Source: Ruminococcus sp. (GTDB taxonomy: Bacteria; Bacillota; Clostridia; Oscillospirales; Ruminococcaceae). From it: DNA of 6,275 nt. The stretch lies in contig JAAVHM010000102.1 in the NCBI GenBank assembly GCA_014799675.1, forward strand, positions 3,144 through 9,418, in the 5' to 3' direction. The position numbers and the translations under genes are program-made. Of this stretch, positions 1-5,322 are shown in pieces. A model generated the notes under the pieces. That model searched no databases, was not told where the DNA came from, and was given only the letters and a program-made list of their open reading frames with translations. Positions within the stretch are counted from its first letter, which is position 1. Each line of letters begins with the position of its first letter.

Positions 1-20
1 CAAAAATGAAAAAACGTACA

Positions 21-90
21 TAATTATTTTTACATAAATGCTGCGGTGTCGGCAATAACTGTCAACTATACACTGTCAACTGTCAATTAT
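21..90 (+). repeat. Leader repeat copy 1, upstream of the small wHTH gene
   Basis: This stretch aligns without gaps to 326-395 at a constant offset of 305 bases. Seven of the 70 positions differ, so identity is about 90%. The two copies begin with the same 20-base AT-rich block and end in an array of CTGTCAA-type heptamers; their flanks are unrelated. The repeat stops immediately before the ribosome binding site of the following gene. It is either a duplicated regulatory leader or two copies of a small dispersed repeat. No target-site duplication or terminal inverted repeat is evident. Confidence 0.85.
59..86 (+). repeat. Heptamer array (CTGTCAA-type), copy 1
   Basis: Four consecutive 7-base units read CTGTCAA, CTATACA, CTGTCAA, CTGTCAA. 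Similar units occur at 364-391 in the same orientation and at 1972-2010 in the opposite orientation. The array lies between the leader block and the Shine-Dalgarno sequence at 94-99. Heptamers of this kind are, from memory, common as dispersed repeats in Clostridia; that is recall and was not checked here. Confidence 0.75.
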
Positions 91-110
91 AATAAGGAGC
101 GTTGATAAAT

Positions 111-317
111 ATGGGTGTACCTCCGGTATTAATGTTAAGGAGAAAAATGATAATAAGAAAACTCAGCGAGTACGGCGCATTTTCGGAAGAAAGCGCAGTA
201 ACATTAAAAGACGCGGGAATTTTCAATCCAAACGCTTTTAAGCGTCTGACAAAAATAATGGAGAAAAGAAATATTTTAACCCAAACAACAGACGGAAAAT
301 ACTATCTTAATAAATAA
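111..317 (+). CDS. Small putative winged-helix protein paired with flotillin gene
   Basis: A 68-residue basic protein of unknown function. ATG at 111 is chosen because AAGGAG (94-99) lies 11 bases upstream; a TTG at 102 is only 2 bases from that site. A second in-frame ATG at 147, preceded by AAGGAG (137-142) at 4 bases, could give a 56-residue form. After a basic N-terminus (RRKMIIRK, about residues 10-17), the protein has a helix with SEESA, the segment LKDAGIFNPNAFKRLTKIMEKR that looks like a turn plus recognition helix, and a hairpin-like end (ILTQTTDGKYYLNK) resembling a wing. That shape suggests a small wHTH DNA-binding domain, but no named family is recognised. There is no signal peptide or membrane segment. 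It lies 97 bases upstream of the flotillin gene on the same strand, with no terminator hairpin between them, so co-transcription is plausible. A role in regulating its neighbour is inference only. Confidence 0.7.
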   Translation: MGVPPVLMLRRKMIIRKLSEYGAFSEESAVTLKDAGIFNPNAFKRLTKIMEKRNILTQTTDGKYYLNK

Positions 318-333
318 TTCGGTCATAATTATT

Positions 334-361
334 TTTACATAAATGTTGCGGTGCATACAAT
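334..361 (+). promoter_or_regulatory. Possible promoter inside leader repeat copy 2
   Basis: TTTACA at 334-339 and TACAAT at 356-361 are separated by 16 bases. Each hexamer differs from consensus at one position. If used, it would give the flotillin gene its own transcript, with the heptamer array inside the 5' untranslated region. The equivalent position in leader copy 1 has a poorer -10 (GGCAAT), so the two copies may differ in activity. The evidence is only the hexamer match. Confidence 0.35.
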
Positions 362-363
362 AA

Positions 364-391
364 CTGTCAACTGTACACTGTCAACTGTCAA
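364..391 (+). repeat. Heptamer array (CTGTCAA-type), copy 2
   Basis: Four 7-base units read CTGTCAA, CTGTACA, CTGTCAA, CTGTCAA. The array ends about 9 bases before the TGGAGG ribosome binding site of the flotillin gene. Bases 376-393 are perfectly complementary to 1988-2005, near the 3' end of the flotillin coding region. With one mismatch the match extends to 371-393 against 1988-2010. Confidence 0.75.
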
Positions 392-414
392 CTATATTTT
401 TGGAGGTATGAACT

Positions 415-2058
415 ATGGAAAATCCCGAAGTTTTGATCGCGGTCTGCGTTATCGTCGTGGTGCTTTTTGCGGCGGTGGCGGCTATTTTGTCAAGGTACAG
501 AAAGTGTCCCTCGGACAAAATTATGGTAATTTACGGTAAGGTCGGAACCGACAAAAACGGTCAGGCTAAAAGCGCAAAGTGTATTCACGGCGGCGCGGCG
601 TTTATCGTACCTATTATCCAGTCGTTCCAGTATCTTGACCTGACCCCTATTTCTATCAACGTTGACCTTAAAAACGCTCTTTCCAAGCAGAATATCCGTG
701 TGGACGTTCCCTCACGTTTTATGGTTGGAATTTCCACCGAACCGGGCATTATGCAGAACGCCGCGGAACGCTTGCTGGGTCTTAAAATGGCGGAAATACA
801 GGAGCTTGCAAAGGATATTATTTTGGGACAGCTCCGTCTTGTTATCGCAACAATGGAGATCGAGGAAATTAACACCGACCGTGACAAGTTCCTCATTGCG
901 GTTTCCAACAACGTTGAAATTGAACTTAAAAAAATCGGTCTGCGGCTCATCAACGTAAACGTTACGGACATCAACGACGAGTCGGGCTATATTGACGCTC
1001 TCGGTAAGGAAGCCGCCGCAAAGGCTATCAACGACGCAAAGAAAAGCGTTGCCGAAAAGGACAGAGACGGCGCTATCGGTGAAGCCAACGCCCGCAAGGA
1101 TCAGCGTATTCAAGTCGCTGCCGCAAACGCCGCCGCTATCGACGGTGAAAACAACGCTAAAATTGCCGTTGCTCAATCGGAGTCCATACGCCGTCAGAAA
1201 GAAGCCGAGGCGGAAGCCAAAGCCACAAACGACGCTAAGATCGCAGTTGCACAGACAAGCAGAGACGGTGAGATAGGTCAGGCAAACGCTATGAAGGAGC
1301 AGCGTATTCAAGTCGCCGCCGCAAACGCTGCCGCTATCGAGGGTGAAAACGACGCTAAGGTCTCCGTTGCACAGTCCGAAGCAAAACGCCGCGAAAAGGA
1401 AGCGGAAGCTTTGCAGGTCGCGATTACCGCGGAAGCCGTTGCCGCCGCAAAGGCGAAAGAGGAAGCATACGTTGCTCAGCAGAACGCCGAGAAACAGCGT
1501 GCCGAGCTTGAAATGGCTACTCAAAAGGCGGACGTAATCGTCAAGGCTCAAATCGAAAAGGAAAAAGCCGAGATCGCCGCAGAAGCGGAAGCGGAAGTCC
1601 TCCGCCGCAAGGCACGAGGCGAAGCGGACGCTTTGTTTGCAAAAATGGAAGCGGAAGCACGAGGCGCACAGGAAATTCTCCAGAAGCAAGCCGAGGGTAT
1701 GCGTACCCTTATCGAAGCCGCGGGAGACGCGGACTCTGCCGTTAAAATGCTTGTTGCCGACAAGCTTGAAGAGCTTATGCGTATTCAGGTGGACGCTGTT
1801 AAGAACATCAAAATTGACAAGGTCACTGTTTGGGACGGCGGCAAAAACGGCGACGGGAACACAGCTACCGCGGATTTTATCTCGGGCATGATGAAGTCTG
1901 TTCCGCCCCTTAACGAGGTTTTCAAGCAGGCGGGAATGGAGCTTCCCTCTCTTCTCGGAAAGGAGCTTGATACAGTTGACAATGAACAGTTGACAGTTGA
2001 CAGTGAACAGGAAGTTCCTGCCGAAAGTCCGAAAAATACGACAGGTAATGAGGAATAA
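415..2058 (+). CDS. Flotillin-like SPFH-domain membrane scaffold protein (FloT type)
   Basis: A 547-residue flotillin. Bacterial flotillins organise membrane microdomains and affect fluidity and complex assembly. ATG at 415 follows TGGAGG (401-406) by 8 bases. Residues 5-27 form one hydrophobic membrane segment, followed by basic residues and CPSDKIMVIYGKVG, the usual entry to a flotillin SPFH/Band 7 domain (about 30-200). Residues 200-460 are an Ala/Glu/Lys/Arg-rich coiled coil. The segment IDKVTVWDGG (467-476) and the helical Met/Pro-rich region after it match the flotillin C-terminal domain. Length is close to Bacillus subtilis FloT (about 509). Two oddities stand out. Residues 206-271 and 272-337 are a near-identical 66-residue tandem duplication in the coiled coil. 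Residues 520-532 (TVDNEQLTVDSEQ) are encoded by an inverted copy of the heptamer found in the leader. No nfeD partner gene is adjacent. Family assignment is confident; the specific cellular role is not. Confidence 0.92.
   Translation: MENPEVLIAVCVIVVVLFAAVAAILSRYRKCPSDKIMVIYGKVGTDKNGQAKSAKCIHGGAAFIVPIIQSFQYLDLTPISINVDLKNALSKQNIRVDVPSRFMVGISTEPGIMQNAAERLLGLKMAEIQELAKDIILGQLRLVIATMEIEEINTDRDKFLIAVSNNVEIELKKIGLRLINVNVTDINDESGYIDALGKEAAAKAINDAKKSVAEKDRDGAIGEANARKDQRIQVAAANAAAIDGENNAKIAVAQSESIRRQKEAEAEAKATNDAKIAVAQTSRDGEIGQANAMKEQRIQVAAANAAAIEGENDAKVSVAQSEAKRREKEAEALQVAITAEAVAAAKAKEEAYVAQQNAEKQRAELEMATQKADVIVKAQIEKEKAEIAAEAEAEVLRRKARGEADALFAKMEAEARGAQEILQKQAEGMRTLIEAAGDADSAVKMLVADKLEELMRIQVDAVKNIKIDKVTVWDGGKNGDGNTATADFISGMMKSVPPLNEVFKQAGMELPSLLGKELDTVDNEQLTVDSEQEVPAESPKNTTGNEE
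1030..1425 (+). repeat. Tandem 198-bp duplication within the flotillin coiled coil
   Basis: Bases 1030-1227 and 1228-1425 encode two consecutive 66-residue units, flotillin residues 206-271 and 272-337. Both begin NDAK and contain QRIQVAAANAAAI followed by GEN(N/D)AK and a basic R(Q/E)KEAEA segment. DNA identity is high in the middle: the run starting CAGCGTATTCAAGTCGC occurs at 1102 and again at 1300, offset 198. Sixty-six is six times eleven, so the unit is compatible with hendecad coiled-coil periodicity. The frame and helix register are kept. Confidence 0.85.
1972..2010 (-). repeat. Inverted heptamer array inside the flotillin C-terminus
   Basis: On the plus strand the 39 bases read as about 5.6 heptamers: ACAGTTG, ACAATGA, ACAGTTG, ACAGTTG, ACAGTGA, ACAG. 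This is the reverse complement of the leader heptamers at 59-86 and 364-391. Three heptamers make 21 bases, so translation gives a 7-residue period (TVDNEQL then TVDSEQE). The array adds 13 whole codons and keeps the flotillin frame open. It lies after the conserved flotillin C-terminal domain. Confidence 0.8.
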
Positions 2059-2102
2059 TTTTTCAGCAGAAATAAAAATCGGACGGTGAAGCCGTCCTGC
2101 AA

Positions 2103-2140
2103 AAGTCGGTTTGGCACATATACGCCGAGCCGGCTTTTTT
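2103..2140 (+). terminator. Rho-independent terminator of the flotillin unit
   Basis: A 13-bp stem pairs 2103-2115 with 2124-2136, including three G-U wobbles, around an 8-base loop. It runs into a T-tract at 2135-2140. A smaller hairpin (GGACGG/CCGTCC, 2081-2097) precedes it but lacks its own T-tract. Confidence 0.85.
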
Positions 2141-2147
2141 GTGTATG

Positions 2148-2176
2148 TTGACAAAATCCGACAGTGGTGCTATAAT
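2148..2176 (+). promoter_or_regulatory. Consensus extended -10 promoter for the four-TM protein
   Basis: TTGACA at 2148-2153 and TATAAT at 2171-2176 are both exact consensus hexamers with a 17-base spacer. TGC directly precedes the -10, giving an extended -10. Transcription would start near 2183. It begins only 7 bases after the T-tract of the flotillin terminator, so the downstream gene is an independent, probably strongly expressed unit. Confidence 0.88.
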
Positions 2177-2214
2177 TACTATTGTGAAGTTTTGAATTAT
2201 TAGGAGGATATTAT

Positions 2215-2625
2215 ATGAAAGATGAAGAGTATGAGGGCAAAACCTTAGTGTTCAGTCCGTCGAGATTTATTTTGAAGATTATTTTTGCTGTAGCGCTTAC
2301 TATCGGTATGGGGTCTATCACAAAGAACGGCATGGCTGAAAGCGGCGGCATTGCTTACGTTATATTCAGTTATGCGCTTTATTTTGTAATGTTTTGGTTC
2401 GTAGCTACTCTTTTCGGCTTCTGCCTGAGAGCAACGGGAAATTACATAATAGCGGTCATACTTATGGTCGTGCTTATCGCGCTGATGCTGTACGGGTCTG
2501 ATTGGCTGAGTCATAAAAACCCGTCCGCAAGCGTTTATGCAGGTATAGCTTTTCTTCTTGTGCTGATATGGCTTCCGATTAACGACGTGCGAAAAGCGAT
2601 AATTTATTTCAAAAATACAATATAA
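2215..2625 (+). CDS. Four-helix integral membrane protein of unknown function
   Basis: A 136-residue hydrophobic protein that I do not assign to a named family. ATG at 2215 follows AGGAGG (2202-2207) by 7 bases. A polar, acidic N-terminus (MKDEEYEGK) precedes four likely transmembrane segments at about residues 18-34, 46-69, 76-94 and 106-121. A short charged C-terminus (NDVRKAIIYFKN) follows. The even number of helices and the charge pattern suggest that both ends are cytoplasmic. There is no signal peptide, no catalytic motif, and no conserved charged residue inside a helix that would indicate transport. It is transcribed alone from a consensus promoter and ends at a shared terminator against convergent nadA. 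The real coding status is well supported by the promoter, ribosome binding site and terminator. Confidence 0.85.
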   Translation: MKDEEYEGKTLVFSPSRFILKIIFAVALTIGMGSITKNGMAESGGIAYVIFSYALYFVMFWFVATLFGFCLRATGNYIIAVILMVVLIALMLYGSDWLSHKNPSASVYAGIAFLLVLIWLPINDVRKAIIYFKNTI

Positions 2626-2662
2626 AAAATTTCCCGCCTTATATCTTTGGCGGGAAATTTTT
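2626..2662. terminator. Bidirectional terminator between the four-TM gene and nadA
   Basis: A perfect 13-bp stem pairs 2626-2638 with 2649-2661 around a 10-base loop (2639-2648). It is flanked by an A-tract on the left and a T-tract on the right, so it can terminate transcription in both directions. It starts right after the TAA of the membrane protein gene and lies 21 bases beyond the nadA stop. Confidence 0.9.
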
Positions 2663-2682
2663 ATTGACATAACAACGGCTTT

Positions 2683-3591
2683 TTACCCAAGCTCCAGCAT
2701 ACGGTCAATGCAGACAGAAGCTTTCTCCATTACCTCGGGGGACATCTCAATTTCAAGTCCGCCGCCGTTAAGGGCTTTCAGCACGTCCATAAGGGTTGTG
2801 CGCTTCATGTTGGGGCAGATGAGGTGCTTTGAAAGTGTGTAGAATTCCTTGTCGGGGCATTCAAACTGCAAATGCTCGGCAATGGAAATCTCCGTGCCGA
2901 TTATAAATTCCTTTGCCCCCGAATGCTTGGCAAAATTTACTATTCCGCTTGTTGAACCAACATAGTCCGCATACTTTGTAACCGCGGGGATACATTCGGG
3001 GTGGACAAGCAGGAGAGCGTCGGGGTGCTGCTCCTTTGCGGCGATAGCTTCCTTTTCGGTAACAACCGCATGGATCGGGCAGCCGCCTTGGATAAGCTTG
3101 ACCTGCTTTTCGGGAAGCTGCTCCGCAACAAACGCACCGAGGTTGCAGTCGGGAATAAAAAGTATCTTGTCGTTCTCAATTTTTCTGCAAATCTCCACCG
3201 CGGACGAGGAAGTCACGCAAACGTCGCACTCGGTTTTCAGGGCGGCGGTGGTGTTTATGTACGCAACAACTGTGTGGTCGGGGTACATCTTTTTAAGCTC
3301 ACGAAGCTCCTCAACGTCAAGCTGCTCCGCCATGGGACAGCCGCAGCCCTCCCTTGCGAGAATGACCTTTTTTTCGGGGGAAAGAAGCTTGCAGGTCTCC
3401 GCCATAAAATGCACGCCGCACATTATCACGGTGTCGTTTTTATCGGTTTTCGCAAGCTCGGAAAGACGGAAGCTGTCCCCCGTATAGTCGGCGATCTCCT
3501 GTATTTCCTCCGCCTGATAGCTGTGGGCAAGAATGGTTATGCCCTTTTCTTTTTTTACACGCAGAATTTCCTGCTGAATGTCCTTGATCAT
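2683..3591 (-). CDS. nadA: Quinolinate synthase NadA
   Basis: A 302-residue cytoplasmic [4Fe-4S] enzyme that condenses iminoaspartate with dihydroxyacetone phosphate to form quinolinate, in de novo NAD synthesis. Three cysteines sit in the family positions for the cluster: C85 (GCGCPM), C171 (GGCPIH) and C259 (ICPNMK). The three pseudo-repeated alpha/beta domains carry the expected substrate residues: H23 and Y25 (AHSYQ), GDS at 38-40, Y111 with N113 (AYINTT), TSSSAVE (127-133), VHPEC (H197, E199), and YVGST (210-214). The third family position is Ser24 where many homologues have Asn or Tyr. Length matches the roughly 300-residue enzyme from Thermotoga. ATG at 3591 follows a weak GGTAGG ribosome binding site. 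It is a single-gene unit: nadB and nadC are not beside it, so iminoaspartate must come from a gene elsewhere. Assignment is confident. Confidence 0.97.
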   Translation of the reverse strand: MIKDIQQEILRVKKEKGITILAHSYQAEEIQEIADYTGDSFRLSELAKTDKNDTVIMCGVHFMAETCKLLSPEKKVILAREGCGCPMAEQLDVEELRELKKMYPDHTVVAYINTTAALKTECDVCVTSSSAVEICRKIENDKILFIPDCNLGAFVAEQLPEKQVKLIQGGCPIHAVVTEKEAIAAKEQHPDALLLVHPECIPAVTKYADYVGSTSGIVNFAKHSGAKEFIIGTEISIAEHLQFECPDKEFYTLSKHLICPNMKRTTLMDVLKALNGGGLEIEMSPEVMEKASVCIDRMLELG

Positions 3592-3628
3592 ATTAAAAAC
3601 CTACCGTTCCAATTAGTATTATATAACT

Positions 3629-3657
3629 ATTATAACACAGCATATAAACTTTTGCAA
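3629..3657 (-). promoter_or_regulatory. nadA promoter
   Basis: Read on the minus strand, TTGCAA (3652-3657) and TATAAT (3629-3634) are separated by 17 bases. This gives a start near 3622 and a leader of about 30 bases before the nadA ATG. A second TATAAT lies at 3618-3623 without a good -35. No riboswitch-sized leader is present. Confidence 0.72.
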
Positions 3658-3713
3658 CAAAAATTTTCTTTATTTTTTGTTTATTATTATCTTTATAAAT
3701 ACGCAACCAACGG

Positions 3714-3742
3714 TTTACATTCTTAAAAAAATATGGTATAAT
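3714..3742 (+). promoter_or_regulatory. Promoter of the solute-binding lipoprotein gene
   Basis: TTTACA (3714-3719) and TATAAT (3737-3742) are separated by 17 bases, and TGG precedes the -10 as an extended -10 element. Transcription would start near 3749, leaving about 70 bases of leader that contains the palindromic operator at 3756-3773. It is divergent from the nadA promoter, with about 56 bases between the two -35 elements. Confidence 0.8.
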
Positions 3743-3755
3743 AAATATAACACAA

Positions 3756-3773
3756 TTTGTAAACGGTTACAAA
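3756..3773. promoter_or_regulatory. LacI-family / CcpA (cre-type) operator
   Basis: A perfect 7-bp inverted repeat, TTTGTAA and TTACAAA, flanks a central ACGG. The inner 14-mer TGTAAACGGTTACA fits both the catabolite-responsive element pattern (TGWAANCGNTNWCA) and general LacI-family operators with a central CG. It lies 14 bases after the -10, roughly at +8 to +25, a position at which a bound repressor blocks early elongation. A half-site-like CGGTTTACA overlaps the -35 at 3711-3719. Confidence 0.8.
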
Positions 3774-3818
3774 AAGCAAATGTTATTTATTATTTTTTCT
3801 GAAAGGACGATAGGCACT

Positions 3819-5261
3819 ATGAAAAATTTTAAGAAAATCATGGCAATGACAGTTGCTCTTTCTTCGGTAATGTCACTTGCGGCGTGTTCGGGCGGAGGCG
3901 GCTCGGACAGCACAACTACCGCGGCAACTACCACAACTCCCGCGGTTACAGTCGCCATAAACAGCGAAACTCTTGCTGAAGAGGAGCAGGAACAGGTTGC
4001 GGGCGTTGCAAGCCTCCTCCCCGACGTGGAGCTTGAAAACAAGAACATCAAATGGTTCTCGTTCTACGACCCGTTCCACCCGACAACCGCGGGCAATACA
4101 AAGTCCATTTCTCTTGAGCTTTTCGAGACAAAGTACGACGGCACTATCGAGTATATCTCAACGACCTGGGAGAACCGCTTCAACGACCTGTCCACAAATC
4201 TTTTGGGCGGCACGGGCATTGACTTTATCGCAGGCGGCGATCTGGACTCTTTCCCAAAGGGCGTGCCAAGCGGTCAGTTTGAACCCTACGACCAGTATGT
4301 GGACTTTAACGGCGAGCTTTGGGGCAGTGTAAAGAACCTCAACGATATGTTCGTACTTAACGGCAATCACTACATTATGGTAACACAGGCAAGCGGCGGT
4401 TCTATCGTTGTATACAACCGTCAGACTATCGAAAACTACGGCTTTGACGACCCTGCGGAGCTTCTTGCAAACGATCAGTGGAACTGGACTGCGTTCAAAA
4501 ATATGCTCCTTGAATTCGTTGACAACGACGCGGGTCTGTACGGTCTCGACGGCTGGTTCAACGAAAAGCCTCTCATGCTCAGCGCGGGCGTTCCCCCTGT
4601 AGAGCTTCGGGACGGCAAGCTTGTTTCCAACCTTTATGACGAAAACCTTGAAAAGTCCATGAACTTCATGTTTGAGCTGAACAAGAACGGTCTTGTGCTT
4701 GACAAGAACCTGACAGGCTGGACGGAACACCCCGAGTACATCGGTCAGGGTACGGAGCTTTTCTACATCGGCGGCGGATATATCCTTGAAAGCGCGCCCG
4801 AGATATGGGGCGAAAAATTCGGCAGTCCCGAGGACGTAATGTTCGTTCCTATCCCCAAAATGGACGGTTCGGACAAGTACTATGTTGACGCGGGCATGGA
4901 GGCATTTATGCTCTGTAAGGGCGCACAGAACCCAGAGGGCGTTGCAAGATTTATGGAATGCTGTATTGCCGCGGCAATGGACGAAAACGCTGCCGCTATC
5001 GCAGACCGCAAGAGCAAGGACGATTACGCCTGGACTGACGAGATGATAGAAATGAAGCACACCATTGCACAAATGGCTAAGGAGAACCCTGTTTACTCCA
5101 TTCACACAGGCGTACCCAACGACCTTTCGAGCATTCTTGACAGCGGCGAATTCGGTATCAGAGCTTCTTTCTACGGCTACGAGTGGTCAACCGTAAGAGA
5201 TACTCTTGCAGACGCTGCGGACATTATGATAGATGAGTTCAACGCTTCGCTTGAAGGCTGA
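3819..5261 (+). CDS. ABC-transporter extracellular solute-binding lipoprotein (sugar-type, family 1)
   Basis: A 480-residue lipoprotein that probably captures a carbohydrate outside the membrane and hands it to an ABC permease. ATG at 3819 is preferred: AAAGGA (3802-3807) precedes it, and the protein then begins with a lipoprotein signal (MKNFKK, a hydrophobic core, lipobox SLAAC) with the lipidated Cys at residue 23. An in-frame ATG at 3780 has no ribosome binding site and would bury the signal. A Gly/Thr-rich linker (24-45) tethers the domain. Segments typical of the fold include IVVYNRQTIENYGFDDPAELL (196-216), a Trp-rich WNWTAF (221-226) and MFVPIPKMDGS (341-351). Aromatic residues are abundant, as expected for sugar stacking. 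No permease or ATPase gene flanks it, so the partners lie elsewhere. The upstream cre/LacI operator suggests carbon-source control. The substrate cannot be read from the sequence. Confidence 0.9.
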   Translation: MKNFKKIMAMTVALSSVMSLAACSGGGGSDSTTTAATTTTPAVTVAINSETLAEEEQEQVAGVASLLPDVELENKNIKWFSFYDPFHPTTAGNTKSISLELFETKYDGTIEYISTTWENRFNDLSTNLLGGTGIDFIAGGDLDSFPKGVPSGQFEPYDQYVDFNGELWGSVKNLNDMFVLNGNHYIMVTQASGGSIVVYNRQTIENYGFDDPAELLANDQWNWTAFKNMLLEFVDNDAGLYGLDGWFNEKPLMLSAGVPPVELRDGKLVSNLYDENLEKSMNFMFELNKNGLVLDKNLTGWTEHPEYIGQGTELFYIGGGYILESAPEIWGEKFGSPEDVMFVPIPKMDGSDKYYVDAGMEAFMLCKGAQNPEGVARFMECCIAAAMDENAAAIADRKSKDDYAWTDEMIEMKHTIAQMAKENPVYSIHTGVPNDLSSILDSGEFGIRASFYGYEWSTVRDTLADAADIMIDEFNASLEG

Positions 5262-5278
5262 CAAATATCTGCAATTAC

Positions 5279-5310
5279 AAAAGGCTATGGGTTTTTCCAT
5301 AGCCTTTTTT
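5279..5310. terminator. Bidirectional terminator after the solute-binding protein gene
   Basis: A perfect 12-bp stem pairs 5279-5290 with 5297-5308 around a 6-base loop. A-tracts and T-tracts on either side allow termination in both directions. It separates the plus-strand lipoprotein gene from the convergent minus-strand ribbon-helix-helix gene. Confidence 0.92.
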
Positions 5311-5322
5311 CTTTAGGTGAAT

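Larger units (their letters stand above)
326..395 (+). repeat. Leader repeat copy 2, upstream of the flotillin gene
   Basis: This is the second copy of the sequence at 21-90, starting 8 bases after the stop codon of the small upstream gene and ending just before the flotillin ribosome binding site. Differences from copy 1 are concentrated in one patch (354-357 against 49-52) plus single changes. In this copy TTTACA (334-339) and TACAAT (356-361) are 16 bases apart and could act as a promoter. In copy 1 the corresponding -10 position reads GGCAAT. Confidence 0.85.

Noticed and set aside
102..110. TTG start for the small wHTH-like gene
   Set aside because: It is only 2 bases from the AAGGAG site; the ATG at 111 has workable spacing and a stronger start codon.
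59..391. CRISPR-like or other spacer-repeat array
   Set aside because: The units are 7 bases long, contiguous, and occur in only two short arrays; there are no spacers of uniform length and no cas genes.
351..539. A 62-codon open frame overlapping the leader repeat and the flotillin start
   Set aside because: It starts at a GTG inside the repeat without a ribosome binding site and overlaps the well-supported flotillin start in another frame.
2081..2097. Hairpin GGACGG/CCGTCC as the flotillin terminator
   Set aside because: It is only 6 bp and is followed by TGCAAAA, not a T-tract. The 13-bp stem immediately downstream with a T-tract is the better terminator.
712..2154. A 480-codon open frame on the minus strand opposite the flotillin gene
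   Set aside because: It lies antisense to a clearly recognised SPFH/coiled-coil protein, its product has no domain logic and is Cys/Phe/Leu-rich in the manner of shadow frames, and no ribosome binding site or promoter supports it. It stays open because of the codon bias and repetitive coiled-coil coding of the flotillin.
3001..3726. A 241-codon open frame on the plus strand opposite nadA
   Set aside because: NadA on the other strand has all its cluster cysteines and substrate motifs. The antisense product matches nothing and would run through the nadA promoter.
3592..3779. Riboswitch or long structured leader between nadA and the lipoprotein gene
   Set aside because: The two divergent promoters leave leaders of only about 30 and 70 bases, the region is AT-rich, and the only clear symmetry is the operator palindrome.
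3780..3818. Thirteen-codon N-terminal extension of the solute-binding protein from ATG 3780
   Set aside because: There is no ribosome binding site before 3780, and the extension would place 13 residues ahead of a normal lipoprotein signal. The ATG at 3819 gives the standard arrangement.
4158..5105. A 315-codon open frame on the minus strand opposite the solute-binding protein
   Set aside because: It is a shadow of the lipoprotein gene, with no start signals and no recognisable domain.
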